The position numbers were made by a program, and so were the translations under genes. A stretch of 64,000 nt of DNA, from positions 43,148-107,147 of the forward strand of contig NZ_LWAE01000016.1 of NCBI RefSeq assembly GCF_001623875.1, given 5' to 3'. This DNA is from Clostridium magnum DSM 2767 (lineage in GTDB: Bacteria; Bacillota; Clostridia; Clostridiales; Clostridiaceae). Under the pieces are notes generated by a model. That model saw only the letters and a program-made list of their open reading frames with translations. It was not told the DNA's origin and made no database searches. Below are positions 47,231 through 56,243 of this stretch, one piece after another. Numbering within the stretch: the stretch's first letter is position 1; every line of letters starts with the position of its first letter.

Positions 47231-47445
47231 TTAAAATACTCTCCTTCCATGTCCACCTTTTAAAATCCTAACTCTAACTCTCTCTTTAGCAATATCAGGA
47301 TTCTAAACTCCAATATAACTCATTACAACATAAAACCTTTTCTATCTTACTTTTTCTATGTTTCTAATAATACTTTATTATATTATAGCCCAACAAATTA
47401 TTAACATAAACAATTTTTTATTAACTCAGTAATATCCTTTGAACT

Positions 47446-48069
47446 TGAAATAAAAAGAACCATAAGCAGATTAATTAATAAAAAATCCACTTACAGTTCT
47501 TCTATAACAGAGCACATAATAATCTAAGTTGCACCACTATAGATAACTTATATCCGATGACTACCCGCTCTAATGCTTTCATTTTATTCAAAATGAAAGT
47601 AAAGAGCGGCTACGTCCCTGGATTCGTTCAACTAAGAATCATATGGGTTTGAAAACACATATGATTCGAGTTTCCACTTCATTACCTCACTATGATGTTT
47701 CCACCATAATAAAGCAGTTCATTACCTATAATAATGGTTCCTTCGACTATATAAAATATCTACACAGCTATATATAATCTTTCGACTATATATAACCATC
47801 TCAACACTCCATATAATCTTAGCTCGACCCTATATCATAAGTTGGAACCTTAATATAATCAATTAAATCGACTATATTAAAGCTTTTCCCCACAATATAG
47901 AATCTTCCCTCTGACTATATATAAGCTACTTTCATAACCTATATATAATCGTTGGCCGAATCACATACACCTCTAGTTAGAAGCATATATAACTCTTGGC
48001 TCAACTGTTACATACCCTATGCTATTATAATAGCCTTTTTGTGTTCATCATATACTGGAAATTTTTTCA
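47446..48069 (+). repeat. Element A, full copy 3, carrying element B
   Basis: Full length from TGAAATAAAAAGAAC to ACTGGAAATTTTTTCAG, with a 129-bp insertion at 47553-47681. It ends 11 bp from the phzF-like stop codon. Confidence 0.88.
47553..47681 (+). repeat. Element B, copy 4 (inside element A)
   Basis: Near-identical to copy 3 and inserted at the same point (CTTATA | TTACCTC of element A), so the A+B composite was duplicated after insertion. Confidence 0.85.
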
Positions 48070-48079
48070 GAAAGGTATT

Positions 48080-48991
48080 TTAATCATTCAAGGACAATTC
48101 GGATTTAAATATTATCACAGCATTACCAGAAACTTTAACTTGTATAGGTTTTTCATCTTCTATTTTTACCTCAACTTCAATAATACCTGGTCGTCCTATA
48201 GCTTCACCCTGCTTAGCCTTGAAGCTGAACAAAGAATTATTTTGCTTAACTAGTTTATGATGAACAAGATATGCACCTAAAGGACCATTTGCATTTCCAG
48301 TAACAGGGTCCTCATTAATACCTATTGCAGGTGCAAACATTCTGCCATGTATTAGAATATCGCTATCTTTTGAGTTCACTGTAAAAACATAATATCCATT
48401 ACATTTAATGGTTTCACTTAACTTTGAAAGTGCATTATAATCTGGCTGCAGTGTATTTAAAGTTGCAATACTTTTAATACCGACCATAACCTTGGAATGA
48501 CCTGTTGAGACAATCTGAATTTCATAGTTTTCCAGCAAATCACTATTTTTTATATTAAGTGCTGCTAAGAGTTCTTCTTTATTTATGCTGTCAATAATAT
48601 CGCCAAACTCAATTTTACCCTGTGTCATAACAATTTTATAATCCCCATTTTCCTTTACTATATCAACAGGCAAAATCCCAGCACCGGTCTTATGATAAAC
48701 CCTTGACGTACCTAGTCCATTTTCAATAGCACGGGCATAATGAGCAGCAATAGTTGCATGACCACAAATTGGTACTTCATTTGTTGGGGTAAAAAAACGT
48801 ACATGAGCATCATACTCATTGCTATTGGAAGAAAAGATAAATGCTGTCTCAGAATTATTAAGCTCTCTAGCAATTCTCTGCATTTCGTCATCAGTTAATC
48901 CATCTGCATTTGTTATTACTCCTGCTGGATTTCCTGTGAATTTTTCCTTTGTAAAGGAATCAATTTGATATAAGTTGTATTTTCTTGCCAT
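48080..48991 (-). CDS. PhzF-family epimerase/isomerase-like protein
   Basis: 303 aa. It has the family start YQIDSFTKEKFTGNPAGV and catalytic Glu in NNSETAFIF, the GHATIAAHYA motif and EDPVTGNANGPLGAYL near the C-terminus. Members isomerise or epimerise small acids and amino acids; the substrate here is unknown. It is divergent from an HxlR regulator gene, which probably controls it. Confidence 0.9.
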   Translation of the reverse strand: MARKYNLYQIDSFTKEKFTGNPAGVITNADGLTDDEMQRIARELNNSETAFIFSSNSNEYDAHVRFFTPTNEVPICGHATIAAHYARAIENGLGTSRVYHKTGAGILPVDIVKENGDYKIVMTQGKIEFGDIIDSINKEELLAALNIKNSDLLENYEIQIVSTGHSKVMVGIKSIATLNTLQPDYNALSKLSETIKCNGYYVFTVNSKDSDILIHGRMFAPAIGINEDPVTGNANGPLGAYLVHHKLVKQNNSLFSFKAKQGEAIGRPGIIEVEVKIEDEKPIQVKVSGNAVIIFKSELSLND

Positions 48992-49157
48992 AACTTACTC
49001 CTTAAATATATTATATATTTGCAAATAGCCCTATACTTTCTTAGTTTGTGGTAATTAATACCTATATACTATATAATTAAGTATAGTTTTGCTTGAATGC
49101 ATATACAAGTACGCACTTATTAGTCAGATACTTACTATTTGGAAAGAAGGATAAGAT

Positions 49158-49511
49158 GTGGATACTGGTATGATTGAGAAATTCCCAAATCAAAAGAAAA
49201 GGCAAAAAGATTTTAAATGTTCAATAGGATTTCCAATGACTGTAATCGGAAGTAAGTGGAGAGCAATAATATTATGGCATATACTAAAGACTTATCCTAT
49301 AAGATATGGTGAGCTAAAAAAATCTATACCTAATATAAGTCATAAGATATTATCTCAAGAACTGAAAAATTTGGAACTGGATAGTCTTATTAAAAGAATT
49401 ATTTATGCTACAATCCCGCCTAAGGTAGAGTATATGCCTACTGATAGGGGAAAGTCCTTAGAAAATATCCTAACCGAACTATGTCTTTGGGGCAAAAAAT
49501 ATATGGATTGA
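49158..49511 (+). CDS. HxlR-family winged-helix regulator
   Basis: 117 aa from GTG 49158 (GAAGGATAAGAT upstream). It has the family pattern CSIGFPMTVIGSKWRAIILWHI, RYGELKKSIPNISHKILSQEL and KVEYMPTDRG. The single upstream Cys in CSIG resembles redox- or aldehyde-sensing members. It is divergent from the phzF-like gene over a 166-bp gap and ends before a strong terminator. Confidence 0.9.
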   Translation: MDTGMIEKFPNQKKRQKDFKCSIGFPMTVIGSKWRAIILWHILKTYPIRYGELKKSIPNISHKILSQELKNLELDSLIKRIIYATIPPKVEYMPTDRGKSLENILTELCLWGKKYMD

Positions 49512-49545
49512 TTTCTACTTCCAGCTCATTTTCTGTAAATCCAAA

Positions 49546-49582
49546 AAAAGGCAAGGGAACACCTATAATTCCCTTGCCTTTT
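49546..49582 (+). terminator. Terminator of the hxlR-like gene
   Basis: AAAAGGCAAGGGAA pairs with TTCCCTTGCCTTTT over a 9-nt loop (49560-49568), 35 bp after the stop. Confidence 0.85.
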
Positions 49583-49683
49583 GATGTTATAATCAGCCGC
49601 TATTATTGCATAAAATACTCCGGTATCTACCGGCACATCTTTTACTATAACTGACTTTCCTTCGTGTCTGAGAGTTATAGAAT
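49583..49683 (-). pseudogene. Short gene fragment
   Basis: The minus frame reads LNSITLRHEGKSVIVKDVPV ... TGVFYAIIAADYNI with no start or stop of its own. Not recognised. Confidence 0.35.
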
Positions 49684-50127
49684 TTAACCATTACTAATAC
49701 TTTTTTCAACCTTTATAAATTCCGCCTGTTCGATTATTTCTAAATTTTCTACATCAATACTGTTTTGTTCCAAAATGCTTTCTTTAATAACATCATCGCA
49801 AACATCAGCTTTAATTAATAATTCTAAGCATCTTGAAACCTTTTTATTGATCATACCTGCACCTAATAAAACAAATGCGATACCCCCATATATACCAATT
49901 GGTTCAAATACTCCTGGAAGCAATTGTGCTGGTATTAATTGCTTCATAACAGTAGCAGCAGGATACCCCTGAGCAACATATTGATTAACAGTATCTCTAA
50001 ACAAGAACACATTATCAACTAATAATCCAACTCCAACAAGTGCTACAACTGAAGCAACAATATATAGAGCCGTTGAAACAGTAAATTTTCTTGATTTTTT
50101 AGACATATTTTTATCTTTAAGTTTCAT
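49684..50127 (-). CDS. Small membrane protein of unknown function
   Basis: 147 aa with GGAGACA before the ATG. Two membrane helices (about 19-41 and 78-94) are separated by an extracytoplasmic-looking loop (YVAQGYPAATVMKQLIPAQL). A charged cytoplasmic tail follows (KKVSRCLELLIKADVCDDVI). No family recognised. Confidence 0.65.
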   Translation of the reverse strand: MKLKDKNMSKKSRKFTVSTALYIVASVVALVGVGLLVDNVFLFRDTVNQYVAQGYPAATVMKQLIPAQLLPGVFEPIGIYGGIAFVLLGAGMINKKVSRCLELLIKADVCDDVIKESILEQNSIDVENLEIIEQAEFIKVEKSISNG

Positions 50128-50329
50128 AATAATTTGTCTCCATTTCCACCTTTAAAGGTTATATTATAAATTTCAAGCTACCGCTGGCCTGATATAATTT
50201 ATGATACTAAATAATTGTCTCATTTATATCTCAATATTGTTAACAATTTATAAACTTCACAGTAAAACGTTGTGAATACTTTAAATACTTTGTTACTAAC
50301 TTCTTTAAGTTTGTTACAATATGAAATGC

Positions 50330-50824
50330 TGAAATAAAAAGAACTATAAGCAGATTAATTAATAAAAAATCCACTTATAGTTCTTCATATAAGAGCACAC
50401 AACAATCTAAGTTGCACCACTATAGATAACTTATATTACCTCACTATAATGTTTCCACCATAATAAAGCAGTTCATTACCTATAATAATGGTTTCTTCGA
50501 CTATATAAAATATCTACACAGCTATATATAATCTCTCGACTATATATAACCATCTCAACACTCCATATAATCTTAGCTCGACCCTATATCATAAGTTGGA
50601 ACCTTAATATAATCAATTAAATCGACTATATTAAAGCTTTTCCCCACAATATAGAATCTTCCCTCTGACTATATATAAGCTACTTTCATAACCTATATAT
50701 AATCGTTGGCCGAATCACATACACCTCTAGTTAGAAGCATATATAACTCTTGGCTCAACTGTTACATACCCTACACTATTATAATAACCTTTTTGTGTTT
50801 ATCATATACCAGAAATTTTTTCAT
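50330..50824 (+). repeat. Element A, full copy 4
   Basis: Full length, uninterrupted, from TGAAATAAAAAGAAC to CAGAAATTTTTTCA. It lies 3' of the MATE gene (stop at 50900). Confidence 0.88.
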
Positions 50825-50899
50825 TTAACTATGGATATATTTAACATTTAATATTTCTCCATCTTCAGGGATAATAATATTAGTATTAATTTAACTTGT

Positions 50900-52270
50900 T
50901 TATTCATTCATAGAGATTTCTTGTAAGCTTTTCCGTCTAATCATAAGCCACATTGTAAGACCAACTATACAAGCCAATCCCTCTGAAACTGTATTAGCCC
51001 AAATAACACCATTAACAGTAAATAATAAGTTTCCCAAAATCAGAATAGGAACAAAAAAGATTCCCCTCACAACTGACATAATTGTGGATTGTACACCTGT
51101 TCCAAAGGCTTGAAAAATGCTTGTAAAAAGTGCAGAAAGAGCAGCAAAAAGAGTAGAGCAAAGCTGAGCTAGGAGAATTGTTTGTCCAATGGCAATGACC
51201 TTAGGATCAATGCTAAAGATACCAATTATCTGTGCTCTCAGTACAAATAGAATCATAGAAAGCGCTAATGTGATGCCCACCATATATAGTACGACTTTTT
51301 TTATAATTTCCATCAAGCGCTCCTGATTCTTTGCTGAATAGGCAAATGCAATCAAAGGTACTGCTCCCATGGAAAAGCTCATACCAATAAAATCCACAGC
51401 CTGAACAACTCTTTGCGCAATACCAAGCCCTGCAACAACACTGTCCCCATAGAGAGTAGAATAATTATTAAATAGTAAGCAAGTTACTGCCATAAAACAA
51501 TCAAGCAAAAATGCTGACACACCAACTTTAAAAATATTTATATAAATCTCTCTACTCCATTTAAAATCTTTAATAGACACACTCTGAACAGAACTTTTCT
51601 TTTGAAGATAATAGATGAAATAAGCTACAGATAGTATGTTACCAATCACAGATGCCAAGGCTGATCCCGTAACCCCCAGGTGAAAACTAAAAATAAAAAC
51701 CGGATTCAATATTATGTTGATTATAATGCCAAGTAGCATCCCAATCATTGAGTCAGTGGATGCCCCTTCTGCACGAACAATTTCCCCTAGTGAAAAACTG
51801 CCAATAACAAATGGAGCCCCAATAACAAACACCTTAATATAATCTCTTGTGTACAGCAGTGTATCACCTCTTGCTCCTAAAAGGTGTAAAAGAGGAGTTA
51901 GCAGCGGCACACATATGCCCATAAACATAATTCCAGCTATCATGGATGACCAGAAATTTACGGAAGAAACTTTTTTTATTTCATCTACATTGTCTTCACC
52001 TAAAAGTCTAGAAACATATGTCCCTGAACCTACTGCAAATAGCTGCCCAAGTGCCATGAGTATTACCGAAAAAGGTAATGCTAAGGTAACTGCTGCCATC
52101 ATAGCTGTATTTTCAAGTTTACCAATAAAAAAGGCATCCGTGATATTATAAATAATGTTAGCAATTAGACTCAGCATCATTGGAATAACCATATGCATAA
52201 TTGCTTTAGAAACAGGTGCTTTTTCAAGATAGTATAGAGATTTTTGATCTACATTTTCCATGTTTTCCAT
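50900..52270 (-). CDS. MATE-family efflux transporter
   Basis: 456 aa with about 12 membrane helices and two MATE repeats. Markers include APVSKAIMHMVIPMMLSLIA, TDAFFIGKLENTAMMAA, and FAVGSGTYVSRLLG in the first half. Such proteins export cationic drugs and toxins with Na+ or H+. GGAGTT precedes the start. It is 198 bp downstream of the histidine kinase with a terminator between, so it has its own promoter, but it may belong to the same response. Confidence 0.9.
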   Translation of the reverse strand: MENMENVDQKSLYYLEKAPVSKAIMHMVIPMMLSLIANIIYNITDAFFIGKLENTAMMAAVTLALPFSVILMALGQLFAVGSGTYVSRLLGEDNVDEIKKVSSVNFWSSMIAGIMFMGICVPLLTPLLHLLGARGDTLLYTRDYIKVFVIGAPFVIGSFSLGEIVRAEGASTDSMIGMLLGIIINIILNPVFIFSFHLGVTGSALASVIGNILSVAYFIYYLQKKSSVQSVSIKDFKWSREIYINIFKVGVSAFLLDCFMAVTCLLFNNYSTLYGDSVVAGLGIAQRVVQAVDFIGMSFSMGAVPLIAFAYSAKNQERLMEIIKKVVLYMVGITLALSMILFVLRAQIIGIFSIDPKVIAIGQTILLAQLCSTLFAALSALFTSIFQAFGTGVQSTIMSVVRGIFFVPILILGNLLFTVNGVIWANTVSEGLACIVGLTMWLMIRRKSLQEISMNE

Positions 52271-52411
52271 ATAAAAAACTCCTTTCCCGTTGTGTGAATA
52301 ACAAATTGGAACTTTAAAATAATATTATTTCTAAATCCTGTTTGTTTTCTACAAGCACAGTATATGACTGCAATTTAAACCGAACTTAAATGGAGTTTAA
52401 ACGCAATGTAA

Positions 52412-52451
52412 ACAAAAAGAAAAACCACAGTCCGTTAATTCAGACTGTGGT
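52412..52451 (-). terminator. Terminator of the histidine kinase gene
   Basis: On the minus strand ACCACAGTC pairs with GACTGTGGT (52424-52432/52443-52451) and is followed by TTTTTCTTTTTG. Confidence 0.85.
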
Positions 52452-52468
52452 AATTGACATATTAGTTT

Positions 52469-53524
52469 CTATTTAGGTAACAAAACAGTAAATTCCGTAC
52501 CTTTTCCAATTTCACTGGTAAGAGATATTTTTCCTCCATGTAAATCAATAATCTTTTTTACTATTGAAAGTCCAAGTCCGTTGCCGCCCAAAGAACGGTC
52601 ACGGGATTTATCTGCTTTATAAAACCGCTCGAAAATTCGCTGCTGATCTTGCGGTGAAATACCTATACCCGTATCGGAGATTTTACATTCAATTGCGTTC
52701 TCATTGCCTAATAAGCTAACGGCTATACTACCGTTTTTTGGTGTAAATTTAATAGCATTATGAAGCAAATTTATAAATACCTGACTTAATAAATCCTCAT
52801 CACCGCATATTATAGTTTCCTGAAGAGAGACGTCAAGTGTGATACCTTTCGCCGACCACTGCGGTTCTAGCATGAGTAAAATACTTTCAATTTGCTTGTC
52901 TATTTGATATTTCTTTAAGTTTAAATTATGATCTTCCGATTCCAAATTAGATAATCTTAATAAATTTTCACTTAGTTTGGATAATCGTTTGCTTTCGGTT
53001 TCTATTATATTGGCATAGTGTGATATTTGGCTCTCGCTTAAATTTCCTTTTCTCAGTAGTGCCGCAAACCCTGAAATAGATGTTAACGGTGACTGTATTT
53101 CGTGGGATACATCTGATATAAAATCTTGCCGCAGTTTTTCCAAAGAACCCAGCTCTTTTGCCATTCTGTTGACATTGTCTGCCACCTCATTAAAAGGGTC
53201 CAGTTCGTTTGTTTTAACAAGCACATTGAAATCACCGGAGGCTATCTTGTTCATGGCTTCAATAGCTCCGCTCAATGCTTTAAAACGTGAAAGGTCAAAT
53301 TTTCTATCTTTATTAGCGAAGCGCCAGTGCAAATAGAAATATATTTTCAAGCTCAGAAAATATATCACAGTAGAAAGGAAACTTTGAACAATAAAGATTA
53401 GATATGAAGGGATAATTTCTGATTGACTGAAAACAGATATGCAAATATAATATCCACTGGTAATGCCAAGTAATGTTGTAAGAAAAATTAGTATTGCTGA
53501 AACAAAAGGCCAGTTTCCTCTCAC
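52469..53524 (-). CDS. Sensor histidine kinase
   Basis: 351 aa from GTG 53524; the GAGGAGG ribosome site lies at the IS110 junction. Two membrane helices (about 6-30 and 38-62) flank a very short extracytoplasmic loop. They are followed by HAMP, HisKA with SHEIQSPLTS (phosphorylated His) and HATPase motifs DTGIGISPQDQQRIFERFYK and GNGLGLSIVKKI. The short sensor loop recalls intramembrane-sensing kinases for cell-envelope stress. The response regulator is at 55501-56190; the IS110 insertion now separates the pair, so kinase expression may be altered. Confidence 0.92.
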   Translation of the reverse strand: MRGNWPFVSAILIFLTTLLGITSGYYICISVFSQSEIIPSYLIFIVQSFLSTVIYFLSLKIYFYLHWRFANKDRKFDLSRFKALSGAIEAMNKIASGDFNVLVKTNELDPFNEVADNVNRMAKELGSLEKLRQDFISDVSHEIQSPLTSISGFAALLRKGNLSESQISHYANIIETESKRLSKLSENLLRLSNLESEDHNLNLKKYQIDKQIESILLMLEPQWSAKGITLDVSLQETIICGDEDLLSQVFINLLHNAIKFTPKNGSIAVSLLGNENAIECKISDTGIGISPQDQQRIFERFYKADKSRDRSLGGNGLGLSIVKKIIDLHGGKISLTSEIGKGTEFTVLLPK

Positions 53525-53537
53525 TTCGCTTCCTCCT

Positions 53538-53545
53538 CGTATAAT
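53538..53545 (+). promoter_or_regulatory. -10 half of the IS110 circle-junction promoter
   Basis: TATAAT at 53540-53545 directly inside the left end. When left and right ends join in a circle it stands 17 bp from TTGACA at 55350-55355 of the right end. The mirror parts lie in copy 1 (TATAAT at 44525-44520). Confidence 0.65.
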
Positions 53546-53546
53546 A

Positions 53547-53925
53547 AGTTTATAGCAGTTATTTACTGCCTATAAACTTATTTATTTTTTATATTTTGTA
53601 TAGATTAAGAAAGCATCTCAATTTTTCTAGTGGGGATTCTCCCAATTCAGTATTGCTGATTCTTATACTTTCCGATCTATACTGTTTTAACCTACTATTT
53701 ATTAAAGGATTTTCTAATGCTAAAATAGTCATAACGGAACTTTAGCGAAGGTTACTGCTGTATTCCTCCTGCAAAACACATTGTGTTATTGCCTGTAAAG
53801 CTTGCAGCCTGACCAAAGTATCATATTCTGCTTACACAAATGTTGCATCTCCTTTCGCAGCCACCAGCAAGGTTTTGCGTCTGGATGAATGCTAATTACG
53901 CGAGGTTGCAGTTAGTACTTTGGAT
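53547..53925 (+). ncRNA. Candidate bridge RNA of IS110 copy 2
   Basis: Non-coding region between left end and transposase. First hairpin: AAGTTTATAG.CAGT/ACTGCCTATAAACTT (53546-53581). Target-loop candidate 53757-53808: outer stem GCTG/CAGC, inner hairpin GCAA.ACAC/GTGT..TTGC. An internal loop has TTCCTCCT (53763-53770) on one side and TGTAAAG on the other. TTCCTCCT equals the left target of both copies; TAAAG complements CTTTA right of copy 1. A later ATTACGCGAGG (53895-53905) is close to the complement of the element's own left end (CCTCGTATAAT), fitting a donor loop. Exact RNA ends unknown. Confidence 0.6.
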
Positions 53926-53975
53926 TAGGATAATCCTTTCTAATTTCCTCATTATTTTTGAAAGGTGGTGATTTC

Positions 53976-55250
53976 ATGAAGAAATTAGATTACTTATCAA
54001 CTCTATTTGTTGGTATCGATATTGGTGCGAGACAAAATGTTGTCTCTGCTATTAATTTTGAACAGGAATTCTTGATTAAGATGAAACCTGTTCCTAATAC
54101 GCAATTTGGTGCAGAGCAACTTGAATCCATGCTTGTTAAGGTTTTAGAAAACAATACTTTTAAAGCTGTTATAATCGGCTTAGAATCTACTTCCTTTTAT
54201 GGAGTACATATAGCCAATTTTTTATCTGCTAGTGAAAAACTTATGACTTACAAACCTTATGTTTACTGCTTGAATCCTAAGGAAGTTGCTAACTACAAAG
54301 AATCCTTTAATTCTCTTGATAAAAATGATGGCATTGACTCTTTTGTTATTGCTGACTTTGCAAGAGTTGGCAGAATTCATATTGAACCTTGGCGTGGTTC
54401 TCAATATCTTGCTCTGCAAAGACTTACAAGGCACAGACTTCATATTGTTGAATGCTTAACTAGAGAAAAAACTTACATGTTATCCAATGTATTTCTTAAG
54501 TTCAGCGAATTTGCATTATTACAGGGAGAAGATCATCCTTTTTCTAATAAATACGGTGCTACCGCATCTTCAATACTTACTGAATTTCTATCTTCCGAAG
54601 ATATTGCAAATACATCAATTGAAGAACTTGTTGACTTCGTCAATAGAAAAAGTCGGAAAAGGATTTCTAATCCTCAGATGACTGCTGAAATTTTGCAGCA
54701 AGCTGCACGTAATTCATACCGTCTTGATAAATGTTTGTATGAGCCATTAACAACCTCTATTGCTTGTTCTTTCAACTGTATTCAGGCTTTTGATAAAGAA
54801 CTTAAAGGTATTAACAAAGCCATTGAAAAAGCTGTTATGGGAATGAATCCTGTGGAATACAAAATATTAATGTCTATTCCTGGTTTTGGCCCTGTTTACT
54901 CCAGTGGCATTCTTGCTGAATTAGGAAGTGTGCATGCATTTCCTAGTAATGATGCTATTGCTAAATACGCTGGCATCGTGTGGAAAGAAAATCAATCTGG
55001 AGGTTTTAAAGCTGAAAATACACCTATGAACAAAGCTGGTAACCGTTATTTACGCTATTATCTCATAGAAGCTGCAGGAAGTGTTGTTTGCCATATTCCT
55101 GAATATCAAGAGTTCTATCAGAAGAAATTTGCTGAAGTAACTACACATCAGCACAAACGAGCACTCGCGCTAACATCTCGTAAACTTATTCGTATGATTT
55201 TTGGATTGCTGGCTAAAAATCAGCTCTACTCTTCAAATAGAGTAGATTAA
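53976..55250 (+). CDS. IS110-family DEDD transposase/recombinase (copy 2)
   Basis: 424 aa from ATG 53976, identical in translation to the copy 1 protein (DEDD-type N-terminus with GIDIGARQN; transposase_20 C-terminus with SIPGFGPVYSSG). Intact, so both copies may be mobile. Confidence 0.95.
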   Translation: MKKLDYLSTLFVGIDIGARQNVVSAINFEQEFLIKMKPVPNTQFGAEQLESMLVKVLENNTFKAVIIGLESTSFYGVHIANFLSASEKLMTYKPYVYCLNPKEVANYKESFNSLDKNDGIDSFVIADFARVGRIHIEPWRGSQYLALQRLTRHRLHIVECLTREKTYMLSNVFLKFSEFALLQGEDHPFSNKYGATASSILTEFLSSEDIANTSIEELVDFVNRKSRKRISNPQMTAEILQQAARNSYRLDKCLYEPLTTSIACSFNCIQAFDKELKGINKAIEKAVMGMNPVEYKILMSIPGFGPVYSSGILAELGSVHAFPSNDAIAKYAGIVWKENQSGGFKAENTPMNKAGNRYLRYYLIEAAGSVVCHIPEYQEFYQKKFAEVTTHQHKRALALTSRKLIRMIFGLLAKNQLYSSNRVD

Positions 55251-55372
55251 TCTATATAAATTATACGAACATACTTTCTCATTGGACTGTATGTTTATTA
55301 AGGTTACCCATTTTTAAAGAAATCATTTGATTTTCTTTTCATTTTGTTCTTGACATATTACCAAATTGCTTT

Positions 55373-55524
55373 TAGTCGGAAACACGGGGTAATTTAACCC
55401 GTTCGCTCCCCTTCGGGCACGGGGTAAATTAACACGTTCGCTTCCGCTCACAATTTACCCGACAAAGTTCATTTAGAACTTTGTCCTCACAAATTACCCG
55501 TCAAAGGTCATTTAGACCTTTGAC
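55373..55524. repeat. Tandem palindromic units at the response-regulator 3' end
   Basis: Unit GACAAAGTTC-ATTTA-GAACTTTGTC (55461-55485) and unit GTCAAAGGTC-ATTTA-GACCTTTGAC (55500-55524), period 39 bp, joined by CTCACAAATTACCC. Before them lie two related ACGGGGTAA.TTAAC.CGTTCGCT units. The second palindrome encodes the last residues of the regulator. Confidence 0.75.
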
Positions 55525-56190
55525 CTCCAATCTGTAACCAAGTCCCCTAATAGTAGTAATTTTGAACTTGTAAACATCAGACGGAAATTTCTCTCTAAGA
55601 CGATTTATATGAACGTCAAGTGTCCGTTCATTTCCTTCAAAATCAAGACCCCAAACCTCTTCAATCAACCGGTTACGAGAAATGGTTTTACCTGGATAAC
55701 TTCCAAGCATGAATAGAAGTTCAAATTCTTTCATGGGTATATCGCATTTTTCATTGTTGCTAATGACAGCATAACTACTTTTATCCATGACTAAATCACC
55801 AATATTAATAGTCTGTGAAGTAACTACTTTATAACGCCTCAGAAGTGCTTTTATTCGAACAAGCAGCTCATCAACCTCAAAGGGTTTTGTTAAATAATCG
55901 TCTGCACCAAGTTCAAAGCCCTTTACTTTTTGGGAAAGTTCGCTTTTGGCGGTCAGCATTAAAATTGGCATATCCTCATAATATCTACGTACTTGTTTGC
56001 AAAATTCGTAGCCGTCCATTTGTGGCATCATAATGTCAAGAACACAAAGGTCTATTTTTTCCTCTCCAAGTTTTTGTAAAGCATCCCTGCCGTTTACAGC
56101 TTCAGACACAGAAAATCCGTCGTTTTTCAATACTGTACAAATTAGTTCTCTTATATATCCGTCATCATCTATAACTAAAACCTTATTCAA
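55501..56190 (-). CDS. OmpR/PhoB-family response regulator
   Basis: 229 aa from TTG 56190 (GAGGGTG 6 nt upstream). A longer frame from 56235 adds 15 residues (FTFIVYAYKK) atypical for the family. The receiver domain has DDDGYIREL, phospho-acceptor Asp in CVLDIMMPQMDGYEF and Lys in DDYLTKPF. The winged-helix output domain ends RTLDVHINRLREKF and TTIRGLGYRLEV. The last codons (KGLNDL) come from a palindromic repeat. Partner kinase: 52469-53524, split off by IS110. The PadR gene is 54 bp upstream. Confidence 0.92.
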   Translation of the reverse strand: MNKVLVIDDDGYIRELICTVLKNDGFSVSEAVNGRDALQKLGEEKIDLCVLDIMMPQMDGYEFCKQVRRYYEDMPILMLTAKSELSQKVKGFELGADDYLTKPFEVDELLVRIKALLRRYKVVTSQTINIGDLVMDKSSYAVISNNEKCDIPMKEFELLFMLGSYPGKTISRNRLIEEVWGLDFEGNERTLDVHINRLREKFPSDVYKFKITTIRGLGYRLEVKGLNDL

Positions 56191-56243
56191 ATCTATCACC
56201 CTCTTTTTATAAGCATACACTATGAATGTAAACACAATATAAA

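Larger units (their letters stand above)
53530..55370 (+). mobile_element. IS110-family insertion sequence, copy 2
   Basis: 1841 bp shared with copy 1 in inverted orientation. TTCCTCCT at its left end (53530-53537) is the anti-Shine-Dalgarno-like target of the kinase gene. The element proper probably runs from 53538 to 55370, with CT as the crossover dinucleotide at both ends. Confidence 0.9.
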
